NCBI RefSeq assembly: GCF_024763615.1
Contig: NC_077222.1
Span: 22,754,001-22,818,000, forward strand
DNA length: 64,000 nt
Reading direction: 5' to 3'
Source: Phlebotomus papatasi
Lineage: Eukaryota; Arthropoda; Insecta; Diptera; Psychodidae
Below the pieces are notes generated by a model. The model was not told where the DNA came from. It saw nothing but the letters and a program-made list of their open reading frames with translations, and made no database searches. This document shows, one piece after another, positions 24,301-30,024 of the stretch. The stretch's first letter is position 1, and each line of letters begins with the position of its first letter. The position numbers were made by a program, and so were the translations under genes.

Positions 24301-27300
24301 TACCCCAAAAGCACTTTCGGATCATTGGCCATTTACCGGTTCACAACTGATTTGATCCGATTTATAAATCACTCAAGCAACTCATGAGATCCATCAAGCT
24401 TATGGAGTTGTAATACAATCGTTTTTCGAACAGAAGTTTCTTATTGGCCTATAAACGAATGAAACCGGTTCAGACTTATCCGGAATTCCAAGACCTTTCC
24501 AATGACACGAAACACAACCCCATTCGGTTGAGAAATACGCTGTCTAGAGCTGTTTAAGCCTTTGACTCAATGGTATTTTCGTATAAGGACGAAATGTCCC
24601 CCTGGGTAATCTCTAAAACTTTAGACTTTTTGGTGGGTTCTCTGCAGGTCCCTAACCGTTTCAGCTCTAGGCGTAAGAATAGCCGGATAGACGGATAAAC
24701 ATCATTTCTCAGCGTGACATCATTTCTCAAAAATCGTCTGAAACATGGAGATATGTTAAGAAAGGCGATGCCCCGGGGATGGAAAGTGGAAATTTTGAGG
24801 AGTGAAAAAATCGAAAGATAATAATGTTACTCCTTCTGTGGAGTTCGAGCAGTTATATCACTTCAATGATCATCTTTCTTTTATGCACAGCAAAGTACCA
24901 AGTCGTTTGTTGTGCGGAAAAGAAAGAAAATAATTCACTCCTAACTGATTTCAAATAACTGATGTGGCGGATGTGACAGAAAATATGCAAATTCTTGACT
25001 AAAATCCAAAGGAAAAGACTAACCAAGAACCACTGTAGAAGACACGATGAGTGTCGAAAGCTCTAGTAAATTGTGTGTTTTACTTTTGAATTGCACTCAA
25101 TACACCGACTGTTACCAGAAGGACATTCTGTCCTAAAGTAAAAGTTCTTCATTTCGGATTACCGATGCATCCAAGTCACAATTGGGTCCTTTATGCTTCC
25201 CTATTCCTACTTTATCTTATCCCCCGATACGGGTAGTCGCTGTATATCATAACTCTATCTAGGGCTGTCTTATGGCCTCTACACACTAAAGAAATTTATG
25301 TCGATATTGAAGAGTTTTTCCTGCACAAGCGTAGGGAATTTACTTGAATATAGACCAAAAATTTCTCTAGTATGTAGAGGCCATTACGCACAGTGGCGCT
25401 GCGATATCACAGCGCTCCATATCGGTGTGTGTTTGGATCAGTGACAGTGAATATTGTATCGACTGAAGTATCACTCTTTCATCCCGAAACTCGTTCTCGT
25501 GCCAGCATCTATTGCCAAAATGATCCACTTTTTTGCTAATGTGCACCATTCATTGGCATTACTATTCATTCATTCACTGGACTTACTCCAGCTTCGAATG
25601 CGAGACTTCTCTGTCATAGAGATACTACTCTATGCACTGATCCACTTTGGGCTCGATGTAGAGCTTTTAATGATATCAACGACAGCAAGTTTTCGCACTT
25701 GACTTGTTTCTTTTCTGGACAAAAGAATTTAAGGCCTGGAATTGATTAATAATAATAATGTTGCGGATTTGACCGGAGACCACGACGTCAGGTAGGAAAA
25801 ACAAAGGCCAGAGAGTTTAACCTCACAAACACTTTATTTACTTCACTGACACAAAGTAATTCGGGAATCTCGTGCAGCTTAAAAAGCGCACAGAGGAGGG
25901 ATTCGCGCTTTAGAGTGAAGAGACAATTGCGCAAGCAGGATAGCTGCAGCAATGTTCTCGCTTACTCGAGCGCGGATGATATACCCAAGCTCAAACTCGA
26001 ACTTAACCATGAAAGCACATATACTTGACTTACTTCGCTGCGAGTATGTGTTGCTCACATGAATTATAGGGGTAACTTCAAAATTCGATAATGCGCGGCA
26101 CTCATCCCCTAAAGAGAGCCGTGCAGCATCCCCTAGGCAGGGTATGCCTCAAAGCAGGTTCGCAATAATAATAATAATTATGTGTAGTCGTTTTTTTTCC
26201 GCCAACACAATAAAGTAGGGTTCGTTCTCTACAATCTCACTGTGACAATGTCTGTTATATTCGAACCATAATGGCTCCGTTCAGTAATAACCTTTCGAAG
26301 AGACAAAGCCACTCCAAAGCCAAGCCAAACCTATTCGAAAATCTAGCGGAAGCCTAAAGTGCAAGTTCATATACCCGCCGCTTTAGCGCTGATTGTTCTG
26401 CCATTTCGAATTTCGATATTCTTAACACTTCAATCGTCAACATTGTCAACAACAGTGTGCAAACGTTTGCTGCAAAAGGTGAAGTTTTCGTGTAGTTTTG
26501 TGGAAATTCAGGATGGCAGAGCGTCTCAATTGCAATTTCATCCAAAGAAATGTCCTTTTGATAAACTTGCTCACTTTTGTGTAACTCGTCGATTTAAACG
26601 TTCGAACTTCCAACGGGTTTTTAGGTAAGTTCTCTCTAATATACTTCGAATCGGTAAAGGAAAAACCTCAACCGGAGAGAGCTCTCAAATCGGGAAGGTT
26701 ATTAATGAACGAGGGGAATGATTCTTTACGGTCAGCCGCTGAGTGCGTGAAGGTGACAGGTAGCGAGGGTAGCGACACGAGTAGCGTAGCTACTGCGTGA
26801 CGAAAGCTTCGCCAGAGCACATAGTCTGTGCGAGGGCTCGCACAGAGGATCACCACCAGTGTGAGTCGTAAGTGCCTCGCATAAGGGAATATTCGTGTTC
26901 CGGGAGGTCAAGAAGGAATTGGGGCGCTTCAAGTGATTGAATTAAAAGGTTCCATGGTGTGATACCTTGAAAATTTTTCCTATTTTGTCCTTGCAAAGAG
27001 ATCGACACTTAAACATATACTTCGGGAGTGAAAATCATAGAGGACAAAGTGAATAGAAGACTATGCCAAGAGAGCAACCAGTTACGTTTCCAACGCTGGC
27101 TGTAGGATAATTAGAGTTCAAAATTCCTTAAAGTATTTAAATCATAAAACAGCAAAATTTTATCTATACATAACCTCAAATATCTGGACTTCCCCCGGTG
27201 AACCGCTTTTCATGATTACTTCAGCATAATTTCAGGCAGTCTTTTGGAATCTGTATTTCATCTTTGCACAAATTTGATGCTCAGTTCAGTATTTCTGTCC

Positions 27301-27615
27301 AATTTTGCCATTTTAGCTTTGGGGTTTAGCTTATGACTTCAGGTATTGGCTGGACTTTATCAATTCTGTTCCAAATGGAAGCATTATTAGTTGTATGCAT
27401 ATGATGCTATAATGTTCGAATATTAAGTGAAATATGCCAATATTGCAACCCATTTGAATTTTCAGCAGCAACAGCCACAGAATCCACCGTATCGTCAGGT
27501 GATGGGTATGCAAGGTGGCAATCCGGGTGGACCACAAATGGGAGTGCGACCACAGCAAGGTGGCAATCCGCAGCCTCAGCAACCTTTTGAGGACTCCAAT
27601 TTTGATTTTATTTAA
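3199..27615 (+). CDS. MED25: Mediator of RNA polymerase II transcription subunit 25 (12 coding exons)
   Basis: MED25 is a subunit of the nuclear Mediator complex, which links DNA-bound activators to RNA polymerase II. The joined exons give 867 residues: 3199-3327, 3395-3558, 3635-4176, 10867-11352, 13319-13523, 13659-13821, 16000-16179, 16590-16754, 21239-21322, 21403-21510, 21683-21910, 27466-27615. Residues 1 to about 230 form the VWA domain (DVVFLIEGTA, ESYANLAEG, NFSILSPRK), which in the family docks on Mediator. Residues about 279-470 are a Q/N/P-rich linker. Residues about 470-615 form the ACID activator-binding domain (WTGILEW, WPQKLIMQLMP, FIGFIPNNQ). The rest is a Q/M/G/N-rich tail ending EDSNFDFI. 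The start ATG at 3199 sits in GAAAATGG and begins right before the VWA core. Phases agree at all 11 junctions. No other host gene overlaps. The overall call is secure; single splice sites in introns 7 and 8 are less so. Confidence 0.96.
3395..3558 (+). CDS. MED25: MED25 exon 2 (VWA domain)
   Basis: Starts after TTCCCAG with WIGDDREYWTGL and ends in phase 2 (GA) before the donor GTGGGT. The competing donor 6 nt downstream (GTCCCC) would break the frame. Joining GA to the G of exon 3 gives KLE-LTGGKSES, as expected for an insect MED25 VWA domain. The intron is 76 bp (3559-3634). Confidence 0.93.
3635..4176 (+). CDS. MED25: MED25 exon 3 (rest of VWA domain)
   Basis: Encodes LTGGKSESYANLAEG through the end of the VWA fold (HCILICNS, NFSILSPRKIPVLFKLFEKS) and the first linker residues. 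It ends in phase 1 before GTAAGA. Without splicing the frame stays open to a TAG at 4404-4406, so intron retention would give a VWA-only protein of about 355 residues. The intron that follows is 6690 bp. Confidence 0.94.
4463..4976. repeat. Foldback MITE (GCCCAAAATAGACA ends), intron 3
   Basis: The ends GCCCAAAATAGACACAGGGAT and, inverted, GCCGAAAATAGACATAGGCTC flank about 0.5 kb with further inverted GGATCAGCC motifs. A short relative lies at 43369-43492. It is noncoding. Confidence 0.55.
4987..5160. repeat. CTTCAGACT foldback MITE, copy A
   Basis: The left end reads CTTCAGACTAGAGGTTTA and the right end CTTAGGTCTGAAG, with an internal AAGCCATATGG block. The same arrangement recurs at 41933-42118, 42973-43172 (inverted), 43505-43686 and 55928-56123, so this is a five-copy family in the window. 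Its class is unknown. Confidence 0.75.
5161..5475. other. Intron 3 spacer
   Basis: Between two transposon copies. Nothing recognisable is seen apart from AATAAATAAAA near 5391. Confidence 0.3.
5476..5930 (+). repeat. TAGGGTAGACTGGGGCAAAAAG element, copy 1 (right end not found)
   Basis: Begins TAGGGTAGACTGGGGCAAAA. About 400 bp correspond to the reverse complement of 51050-51875, including the internal block GATGCACTGGTGAATAT. The right terminus is not obvious and is given approximately. It is noncoding. Confidence 0.65.
5931..6900. other. Intron 3 spacer
   Basis: AT-rich DNA with no exon, no clear terminal repeats and no tandem structure. Unannotated old repeats are possible. Confidence 0.3.
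6903..7701. repeat. ATCCCCAT-ended foldback with many ATTCCATGGAATT motifs
   Basis: The left side TGCTATCCCCATTGCAAAA pairs with the inverted right side TGCATCCCCATAGCAAAA. Both arms are crowded with variants of AATTTCCATGGAATTT, a subterminal-repeat pattern seen in some DNA transposons. It is about 800 bp. The frame at 7564-7824 lies inside the arm and is not a gene. Confidence 0.55.
8032..8427. repeat. GTTATCACACTTGC foldback element, inner full copy
   Basis: A 396-bp unit bounded by TTATCACACTTGCACATTA and its inverse, with arms of about 60 bp extending to TTAATTGTYGC. It is nested in an older copy of itself. Confidence 0.8.
8452..8980. mobile_element. piggyBac-like nonautonomous element (CCCTCTAACGG)
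   Basis: The ends are CCCTCTAACGG and CCGTTAGAGGG. It is flanked by CTAA on the left and TTAA on the right, close to the TTAA target duplication of piggyBac, whose ends also start CCC. It is 529 bp with no transposase. Confidence 0.55.
9136..9662. other. Intron 3 spacer
   Basis: An open frame at 9336-9665 has no recognised product. It includes an odd C/T-rich block (ACCCCCTACCCTCCTCCC) like that in the repeat near 1370. No transposon ends were found. Confidence 0.3.
9666..9911. repeat. TA-flanked foldback MITE (GGGTAAAGTGGTACAA)
   Basis: The ends GGGTAAAGTG and CACTTTACCC are flanked by TA. The left arm carries three repeats of GTGGTACAAGTTGGACA. The inner arms TTTTTCTTGATAAA and TTTATCAAGAAAAA pair, so it is a strong hairpin of about 246 bp. 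Confidence 0.75.
10150..10290. mobile_element. piggyBac-like MITE with TTAA duplication
   Basis: A 141-bp unit with ends CCATTTAAGAAC and CCTTAAAGGG, flanked on both sides by TTAA (10146-10149 and 10291-10294). TTAA duplications are the piggyBac hallmark. Confidence 0.65.
10291..10866. other. End of intron 3
   Basis: Low-complexity AT-rich DNA leading into the acceptor TTTTTCGCAG. The open frame upstream of 10867 is intron read-through, not exon. Confidence 0.5.
10867..11352 (+). CDS. MED25: MED25 exon 4 (Q/N/P/M-rich linker)
   Basis: The acceptor TTCGCAG at 10866 supplies TG, completing ATG (Met279) with the A of exon 3. The nearby TTCCAG acceptor at 10874 would be out of phase. The exon encodes a disordered linker with QQQQQ runs (NVQQQQQMNPRMPN, PNQQQQQQSAL). 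It ends in phase 1 (G) before GTAGGA. Such linkers separate the VWA and ACID domains in the family. A minus-strand open frame over it (10839-11336) is a shadow of the CAG repeats. Confidence 0.92.
11353..12110. other. Intron 4, first part
   Basis: AT-rich, with no transposon ends recognised. The frame at 11685-12143 is rich in K, L, I and F as expected of AT-rich noncoding DNA. Confidence 0.35.
12115..12245 (+). repeat. tRNA-derived SINE, copy 1
   Basis: A polymerase III A box (AACTCAGTGGTAGA, 12131-12144) and B box (GTGTTCAATCC, 12172-12182) sit at tRNA-like spacing. They are followed by a T-rich tail TTTTTTTTCTATCTCTATTTTG that is also found after the second copy at 12915. The cloverleaf is degenerate, so this is a SINE and not a tRNA gene. 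Confidence 0.65.
12423..12897 (+). mobile_element. LINE 3' end (C-terminal reverse transcriptase protein remnant)
   Basis: The frame is open from about 12423 to the stop at 12798-12800. It encodes the C-terminal end of a non-LTR retrotransposon polyprotein. The motifs are a GIYTGHW...HLAKLG block and a zinc-knuckle-like CRGCGESLETLEHILCYC (CX2CX8HX4C), both typical of Jockey- or I-type elements. It lacks the upstream reverse transcriptase. About 80 bp of 3' UTR follows, ending in TCTATCTATC, a tandem tail typical of LINE 3' termini. It is a 5'-truncated insertion in the same orientation as MED25. Confidence 0.75.
12912..13060 (+). repeat. tRNA-derived SINE, copy 2
   Basis: A-box-like TAGGTCAATTGTAGAGC (12925-12941) and B box GTTCAATCCC (12969-12978), followed by a T-rich tail TTTTTTTTCTGTTTCTATTTG like that of the copy at 12115. 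It lies immediately downstream of the LINE tail. Confidence 0.65.
13319..13523 (+). CDS. MED25: MED25 exon 5 (start of ACID domain)
   Basis: The acceptor TTTAACACAG is followed by CA, completing GCA (Ala441). After a short A/G/T linker the ACID domain opens with REKIWTGILEWIEK and runs to TNIKDGEPEL. It ends in phase 2 (TT) before the donor GTACGT. The intron is 135 bp, a multiple of three, and carries an in-frame TAA at 13591-13593, so retention truncates the ACID domain. Confidence 0.93.
13659..13821 (+). CDS. MED25: MED25 exon 6 (ACID domain)
   Basis: The acceptor TTCTGCAG adds A to TT of exon 5 (Leu), giving EPEL-KADSWPQKLIMQLMP, the ACID core. It continues QLVGNIGGQYLKDSKTVIF and ends in phase 0 at ...MATGF before GTAAGT. 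Confidence 0.95.
13822..14029. other. Start of intron 6
   Basis: AT-rich, with repeated ATCGGTTT/AATCGG motifs and no transposon ends. Confidence 0.3.
14030..15490 (+). repeat. Degenerate tandem repeat, period about 300 bp, intron 6
   Basis: At least four diverged units. Landmarks recur in order: AGATATCTYAATGC, TTTATAAACATGTCAGTTT, GATTTTGCAAAACTTC, the hairpin TTCTATGTTATTTTAAAAAC followed by ATAGAA, and CACATTTTCTATG. The hairpin starts near 14266, 14579, 14881 and 15173, giving spacings of about 313, 302 and 292. Copies differ at many positions, so the array is old. Confidence 0.8.
15491..15999. other. End of intron 6
   Basis: A GATTTTCTATGTTATTTTGG block near 15779 resembles the tandem unit and may be an outlying fragment. 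The acceptor is TTCCTATAG. Confidence 0.35.
16000..16179 (+). CDS. MED25: MED25 exon 7 (end of ACID domain)
   Basis: Encodes AGCVHFTASPPTNCEIKVLI through FIGFIPNNQLGFVERLRKVIQQKQ, the C-terminal half of the ACID domain, in phase 0 at both ends. Two donors are possible, both phase 0: CAG/GTTTGC after 16179 (used here) and TTG/GTGCGT after 16164. They differ by five residues (VRHGQ). Confidence 0.9.
16180..16589. other. Intron 7
   Basis: 410 bp with no repeats recognised. The open frame 16326-16760 is intron read into exon 8. Confidence 0.7.
16590..16754 (+). CDS. MED25: MED25 exon 8 (G/A/N-rich tail)
   Basis: Acceptor TATTTGCAG; phase 0 at both ends, 55 codons. The composition is unusual, with NQQAAGQQGGAPGGNPGNAG and more Gly/Ala/Pro, then SMPTSQPTSQ. 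The donor GTTTGA is weak, and reading through meets TGA after one codon. The exon is a symmetric cassette and could be skipped without frameshift. Confidence 0.8.
16755..17683. other. Intron 8, first part
   Basis: GC-richer than its surroundings, with no clear ends. It may be the decayed 5' part of the LINE whose endonuclease is at 18973, but I could not follow a frame. The minus-strand frames at 16701-16955 and 16892-17266 are not recognised. Confidence 0.3.
17684..17820. repeat. Fragment of CTAGACACACTTACGACTTAA MITE
   Basis: GCCCTAGACACACTTACGAC followed by TTAAACCGAGGAACGATTTAG is one end of the family also found at 29265-30040 and 43744-43866. The other end is a degenerate GTGTAAGTGTG. 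Confidence 0.5.
17930..18164 (+). mobile_element. Probable LINE remnant, left of an inserted foldback
   Basis: A short broken frame (AESDHALRWYNALSRRGVNP) reads like coding sequence in the same orientation as the endonuclease remnant at 18973. I do not recognise the domain, so membership in that LINE is inferred from position only. Confidence 0.3.
18165..18517. repeat. CACAGTAAAAAA foldback element
   Basis: The ends CACAGTAAAAAA and TTTTTTTACTGTG bound 353 bp filled with repeats of TGTGTAATTTGTACAC and inverted TGATTACACGGTT motifs. It is noncoding. Confidence 0.65.
18973..19458 (+). mobile_element. LINE endonuclease remnant (two frames)
   Basis: The first frame (18973-19236) holds VLGDFNCQSTLWNCG, the GDFN motif of the apurinic endonuclease domain of non-LTR retrotransposons. 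The second (19243-19458) continues with RRRFNFCKADWKIF, the region after the endonuclease. A stop plus shift separates them near 19237. No reverse transcriptase follows, so this is a dead fragment. It lies in MED25 intron 8 in the gene's orientation. Confidence 0.75.
19459..19830. other. Intron 8 spacer after LINE remnant
   Basis: Possibly more decayed LINE. No frame or terminal motif is recognised. Confidence 0.3.
19831..19900 (-). repeat. tRNA-like SINE fragment
   Basis: On the minus strand, GGATCAGTTGGTAGAGTAG (A box) precedes GAGATCTCGGTTTAAA (B box) at tRNA-like spacing. It is about 70% similar to 25586-25655 on the same strand. A functional tRNA is unlikely. Confidence 0.5.
20125..20200 (+). 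repeat. tRNA-like SINE fragment
   Basis: ATGGATCAAGTGGTAAAATAC (A-box-like) and GTGTTTGAATTG (B-box-like) are spaced as in a tRNA. It resembles the copies at 19831 and 25586. Confidence 0.4.
20223..20525. repeat. Perfect-ended foldback with CTATAGAG stutter at its centre
   Basis: Outer arms GGTGTTAAAGGTATTCG and CGAATACCTTTAACACC pair, as do the next blocks (GCATCCAGTAAGC, GATTCCACGGGGTATGG). The centre (20340-20440) repeats CCTAGTTYCTCTATAGA three to four times between arms CTCGTTTGCGAGAAG and CTTCTCGCAAGCGAG. The arms are interrupted by short mismatches only. Confidence 0.75.
20690..20854 (-). repeat. LTR fragment related to 25757-26165
   Basis: ATGTGTTACTCACATGAAGTATACGGGTAA and the terminus GCGGGTTCGCAACA match the LTR-like unit in intron 11. 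Only the end part is present. Confidence 0.5.
20855..21238. other. End of intron 8
   Basis: AT-rich DNA with no repeat recognised. The acceptor is AATTATAG. Confidence 0.4.
21239..21322 (+). CDS. MED25: MED25 exon 9 (Q/M/G-rich tail)
   Basis: 28 codons, phase 0 to phase 0. It encodes MMPQMGQTSTAQMGQQQGVN, with a duplicated QMGQ motif. The donor is GTAAGT. It is a symmetric cassette. Confidence 0.85.
21403..21510 (+). CDS. MED25: MED25 exon 10 (N/M/G-rich tail)
   Basis: 36 codons, phase 0 to phase 0, after GGGTTTTAG. It encodes NMPNVGNPNQMGGMHNVNPG and ends EKMSH before GTGAGT. It is low-complexity and likely disordered. Confidence 0.86.
21683..21910 (+). CDS. MED25: MED25 exon 11 (Q-rich tail)
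   Basis: 76 codons, phase 0 to phase 0, after TGTTTCAG. It encodes LKQSLEAQQQQFKNFEFGQM, then MLQQQQQQM and HLLQQQ. The donor is GTGAGT. The start LKQSLEAQQQQ could form a short helix. The minus-strand frame over it (21608-21802) is a shadow. Confidence 0.9.
21911..22370. other. Intron 11, first part
   Basis: AT-rich, no repeats recognised. Confidence 0.4.
22371..23870. repeat. Hierarchical satellite-like repeat (AAAATCCCGAAAGCC units)
   Basis: About 1.5 kb built from a 10-14 base unit around CCAAAATCCCGAA. On top of this a long-range order recurs: ATGCCGAACGACAAAATCC, then TTGGTCGAGATCTCGAATA, then CCCGAAACGGGTCGAAATTCC. The anchor GAACG(A/G)CA starts at 22465, 22733, 23050, 23413 and 23682 (spacings 268, 317, 363, 269). 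The long minus-strand open frames translate the unit as FGFRDFGFW repeats and are by-products of the repeat. Confidence 0.9.
23871..24239. other. Intron 11 spacer
   Basis: AT-rich, nothing recognised. Confidence 0.35.
24240..24880 (-). repeat. Dispersed repeat related to 241-1740
   Basis: Reverse complement similarity to 1320-1560 (CAGACGATTTTTGAGAAATG, then a TCCGTCTATCCGGCT block). A TTCGAGCAGTTATAT block near its end corresponds to the CTCGAACTC region at 1325. The class is unknown. Confidence 0.5.
24881..25272. other. Intron 11 spacer
   Basis: No exon or repeat ends recognised. Confidence 0.3.
25273..25383. repeat. 111-bp foldback MITE with TTA duplication
   Basis: The ends TGGCCTCTACACACTA and TAGTATGTAGAGGCCA are flanked on both sides by TTA. 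A three-base TWA duplication is the pattern of PIF/Harbinger elements. It is too short to code. Confidence 0.65.
25586..25655 (-). repeat. tRNA-like SINE fragment
   Basis: On the minus strand, GTGGATCAGTGCATAGAGTAG precedes AGTCTCGCATTCGAAG, matching the fragment at 19831-19900 block for block. Confidence 0.45.
25757..26165 (-). repeat. Probable solo LTR
   Basis: The unit has inverted ends TGTTGCGGA and TTCGCAATA (the second copy at 20854 ends TTCGCAACA, so the canonical end is CA). Read on the minus strand it contains AGTAAATAAAGTGTTTGTGAG, a polyadenylation signal followed by a GT-rich stretch, as expected of an R region. It sits in an ATA-repeat tract that hides any target duplication. 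There is no internal retroelement sequence, hence solo. Confidence 0.5.
26166..27465. other. Intron 11, last part
   Basis: Contains a GC-rich block (26660-26930) with a hairpin CTGTGCGAGGGCTCGCACAG near 26825, and an open frame at 26359-26628 with no ATG and no recognised product. No MED25 exon is found here. The acceptor is GAATTTTCAG. Confidence 0.35.
27466..27615 (+). CDS. MED25: MED25 exon 12 (C-terminus)
   Basis: Opens QQQPQNPPYRQVMGMQGGNP and ends FEDSNFDFI before TAA (27613-27615). The 15-mer CAAGGTGGCAATCCG occurs twice (27511 and 27556), encoding QGGNP, so the tail has grown by internal duplication. The preceding acceptor is in phase 0 with exon 11. Confidence 0.92.
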   Translation, partial: QQQPQNPPYRQVMGMQGGNPGGPQMGVRPQQGGNPQPQQPFEDSNFDFI

Positions 27616-27920
27616 TTTTCTCATTAGAATTCCTCGCACATTTCATTTGCTAATCCCTCGCGCTCTTTTGGCATTATTTATATCAAAGGTAAGGGTTCTA
27701 CGTATCTCTTTTCAATCAGCAAACAATGCGTGTTAAATTTAAATTGGTCACTCTCATGGTGAATGGGAATGGTTGATTTTTTTGTTGTTGTGAATTTTGG
27801 TGCGTTTGTGCCGGATATTTTTACCTGGTGCGCTGAGTGAACATTAATGTAATTGGCACGATGGAAATTTTCCAAAAATATATATATAACAATTTTCCTG
27901 TTGTACTTTTTGGGAATAAT

Positions 27921-27926
27921 AATAAA
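27921..27926 (+). terminator. Candidate polyadenylation signal of MED25
   Basis: The first good AATAAA downstream of the stop, giving a 3' UTR of about 320 nt. Other AATAAA-like strings follow in the AT-rich flank, so use is inferred. Confidence 0.4.
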
Positions 27927-29264
27927 TCAGGACAAAATTTGAGAATGAATATCACATAAATTTCTGTACAACATAAAATAGAATTAACAAATTCAATTTA
28001 CTAAATTTAAATTAATTAATCCTGTACGTTTGAAGTATCCGGTCATAATATTCAATTGATTTCTCTTTAAAATAAGTCATATAATTAATTATGAAATTTC
28101 TACAATTAAATTGAGAGTTGAATTGAATTTGTGTGAAGTATTCGAAGAAATTTATTTAGATTTTACATGTTCTATGCAATAATTTTGTCGATTATTTCCT
28201 GATTTTCTCACAGATTTATGCAGCAAAAACTAATTTTCCTATTTGGAGCATTTCATTTAAATATTTAGACGCGAATAATTGATTGTTTTTTAATCAGAAG
28301 GTGAAATTTATTACAATTGCACAGCATTTGGTCAGGTGATTTATTTTCATTGATAATAACCTGGGTATGTGCGTAATGTTTGCCAAATAATAGGAACATC
28401 CCCTCGAAAATGCCATTATATTAATGATTGATTTCAAAAAGTGTATAGCATGTTTTGGAAATGCATGCAAAGGCCATTATCGGAAAATTTGTTGCTATAA
28501 ATAACAAATACTTCACCCAAAATATAATAATGATAATTTTAGCAAGATGCAAAAGTATGGAGCTACAAAATAAGATAAAAGAATCAATGGCAAAATAAAC
28601 AATTGATACAACAAATTATTATTAAATATTAATCCTTGATCAAAAAAAAACACAACATATTTCGCTATTTGCTACATAATTCAATTGTATTTATAATATG
28701 ACTCTGGTAAAATTAAGCAATTTGTGAATACAGAATAAATTTCCAAAATAAACAAATAATAATTTTAATCTGAATTAATAATTAAAAATATTAATTCGAC
28801 ATGTTTTGTGACCATATAATGAGATAAATCGTCGTGACTCATTTTTATTTGTCCAGGAAATATTACATCAAAAGTTAATAAATTCCACGATTGGTATTTC
28901 GATGCTTATTTCAAATATATTTTAATTGCATTCAACGTTATTTTTTTGCTAAATGTTTAATTACGTGGCATGGGTAAATAATTGTTTTTGCAATTAATTC
29001 TCTCAGCGATAGCAGAAAAATGCAATCAAGTATAATTAGTTGAAAATGAGATAAATTAATACTTATTGATCTGTAGCGAATCAAATTGAATACGGTTTTT
29101 TAAAAAAGTGAATAAATAATTCATTGACTTACAAGCGAGGTAATTTTTTTCATTAAATAAATTTTAATTAATATTTACAATTAATTAAGATTTTAGAAAT
29201 TTTTTTTTTTTGGTCTGTGTTGTTTGTTCATGGAATGCCTGATGGATGGAGAGCGTAAACGGCG
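27927..29264. other. Intergenic AT-rich DNA after MED25
   Basis: About 1.3 kb rich in TTAAT, with no exon, hairpin or transposon ends seen. Confidence 0.5.
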
Positions 29265-29283
29265 TAAAAACACTTACGACTTA

Positions 29284-29693
29284 GGGCAGAATCACATTAA
29301 CAGTAAAATACTTACCGTATTTCGTTAATTTACGCACTTTCATTGAAATTCTTTCGAAATTTCTCGATTACCCTATTACCTTATCTCATACTTGGTGGCA
29401 AATAATATAAGAAAATAATATAAGAAAATTGAAGAAATAATGGGAAAATGCGATAAACGGTGAGCAAAAAAAGACTGTACGATTAATTTCTCTTAGTTTT
29501 TTTGCTCACCGTTTATCGAATTTTCGTTTTATTTCTTAAATTTTCTTATATTATTTTCGCCTTAGTGCCACCGAGTATGAGATAAGGTAATACGGTAATC
29601 GAGAATTTGCGTGAGAAGTCCAATGAAAATACGTAAATTAACGAAATACGGTGACGCTACGGCGAGCATTTTATTGTCAATGTGATTCTGCCC
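29284..29693. mobile_element. Harbinger-like foldback MITE, copy 1 (410 bp)
   Basis: The ends GGGCAGAATCACATT and AATGTGATTCTGCCC are flanked by TTA on both sides. The arms are about 200 bp each (CCGTATTTCGTTAATTTACG, CGATAAACGGTGAGCAAAAA), so the element is almost one hairpin. A second copy of exactly the same length is at 52566-52975. TWA duplication and GG ends fit PIF/Harbinger. Confidence 0.85.
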
Positions 29694-29898
29694 TTAAGCT
29701 GAGAGACGGCTTAACGTTATTATAATCAAAATAATGATCAGACTACATATCCATCAGTTTTTGACTAGTACGTCTCTCGGCTCAAGCCAAGAAACGGCTT
29801 AGTTATAATGTGAAACTTATGGAAATTTAGTAAAATCATTATTTTGATTATGTTTACCTTAAGCTGTCTCTTGACTTAAGTCGTAAGTATGTCTAGAG

Positions 29899-30024
29899 CA
29901 GGGGAGAGCAAGAACCGTTTGAAACCGAATAAACGTCAAAAAAATTTGTCATGGTAGCGTTGTGGCCATTGACGTACAATTTTCATTTGACGTTTGTTTG
30001 GTTTCAAACGGTTGCCCACCTCTG
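29899..30024. mobile_element. hAT-like MITE (126 bp)
   Basis: The ends CAGGGGAGAGCAAGAACCG and, inverted, CAGAGGTGGGCAACCG fit the CAGRGGTGGGCAA type of hAT termini. It is flanked by GTCTAGAG and GTCTAGGG, an 8-base duplication with one mismatch, as hAT elements make. Confidence 0.7.

Noticed and set aside
26359..26628. 89-codon frame ending near a TTAG/GTAAGT donor, considered as a nested gene or extra MED25 exon
   Set aside because: No ATG, no phase-compatible acceptor for MED25, no recognised protein.
26825..26846. Short GC-rich hairpin as a regulatory RNA
   Set aside because: A single short stem without precursor-like context or a known microRNA seed.
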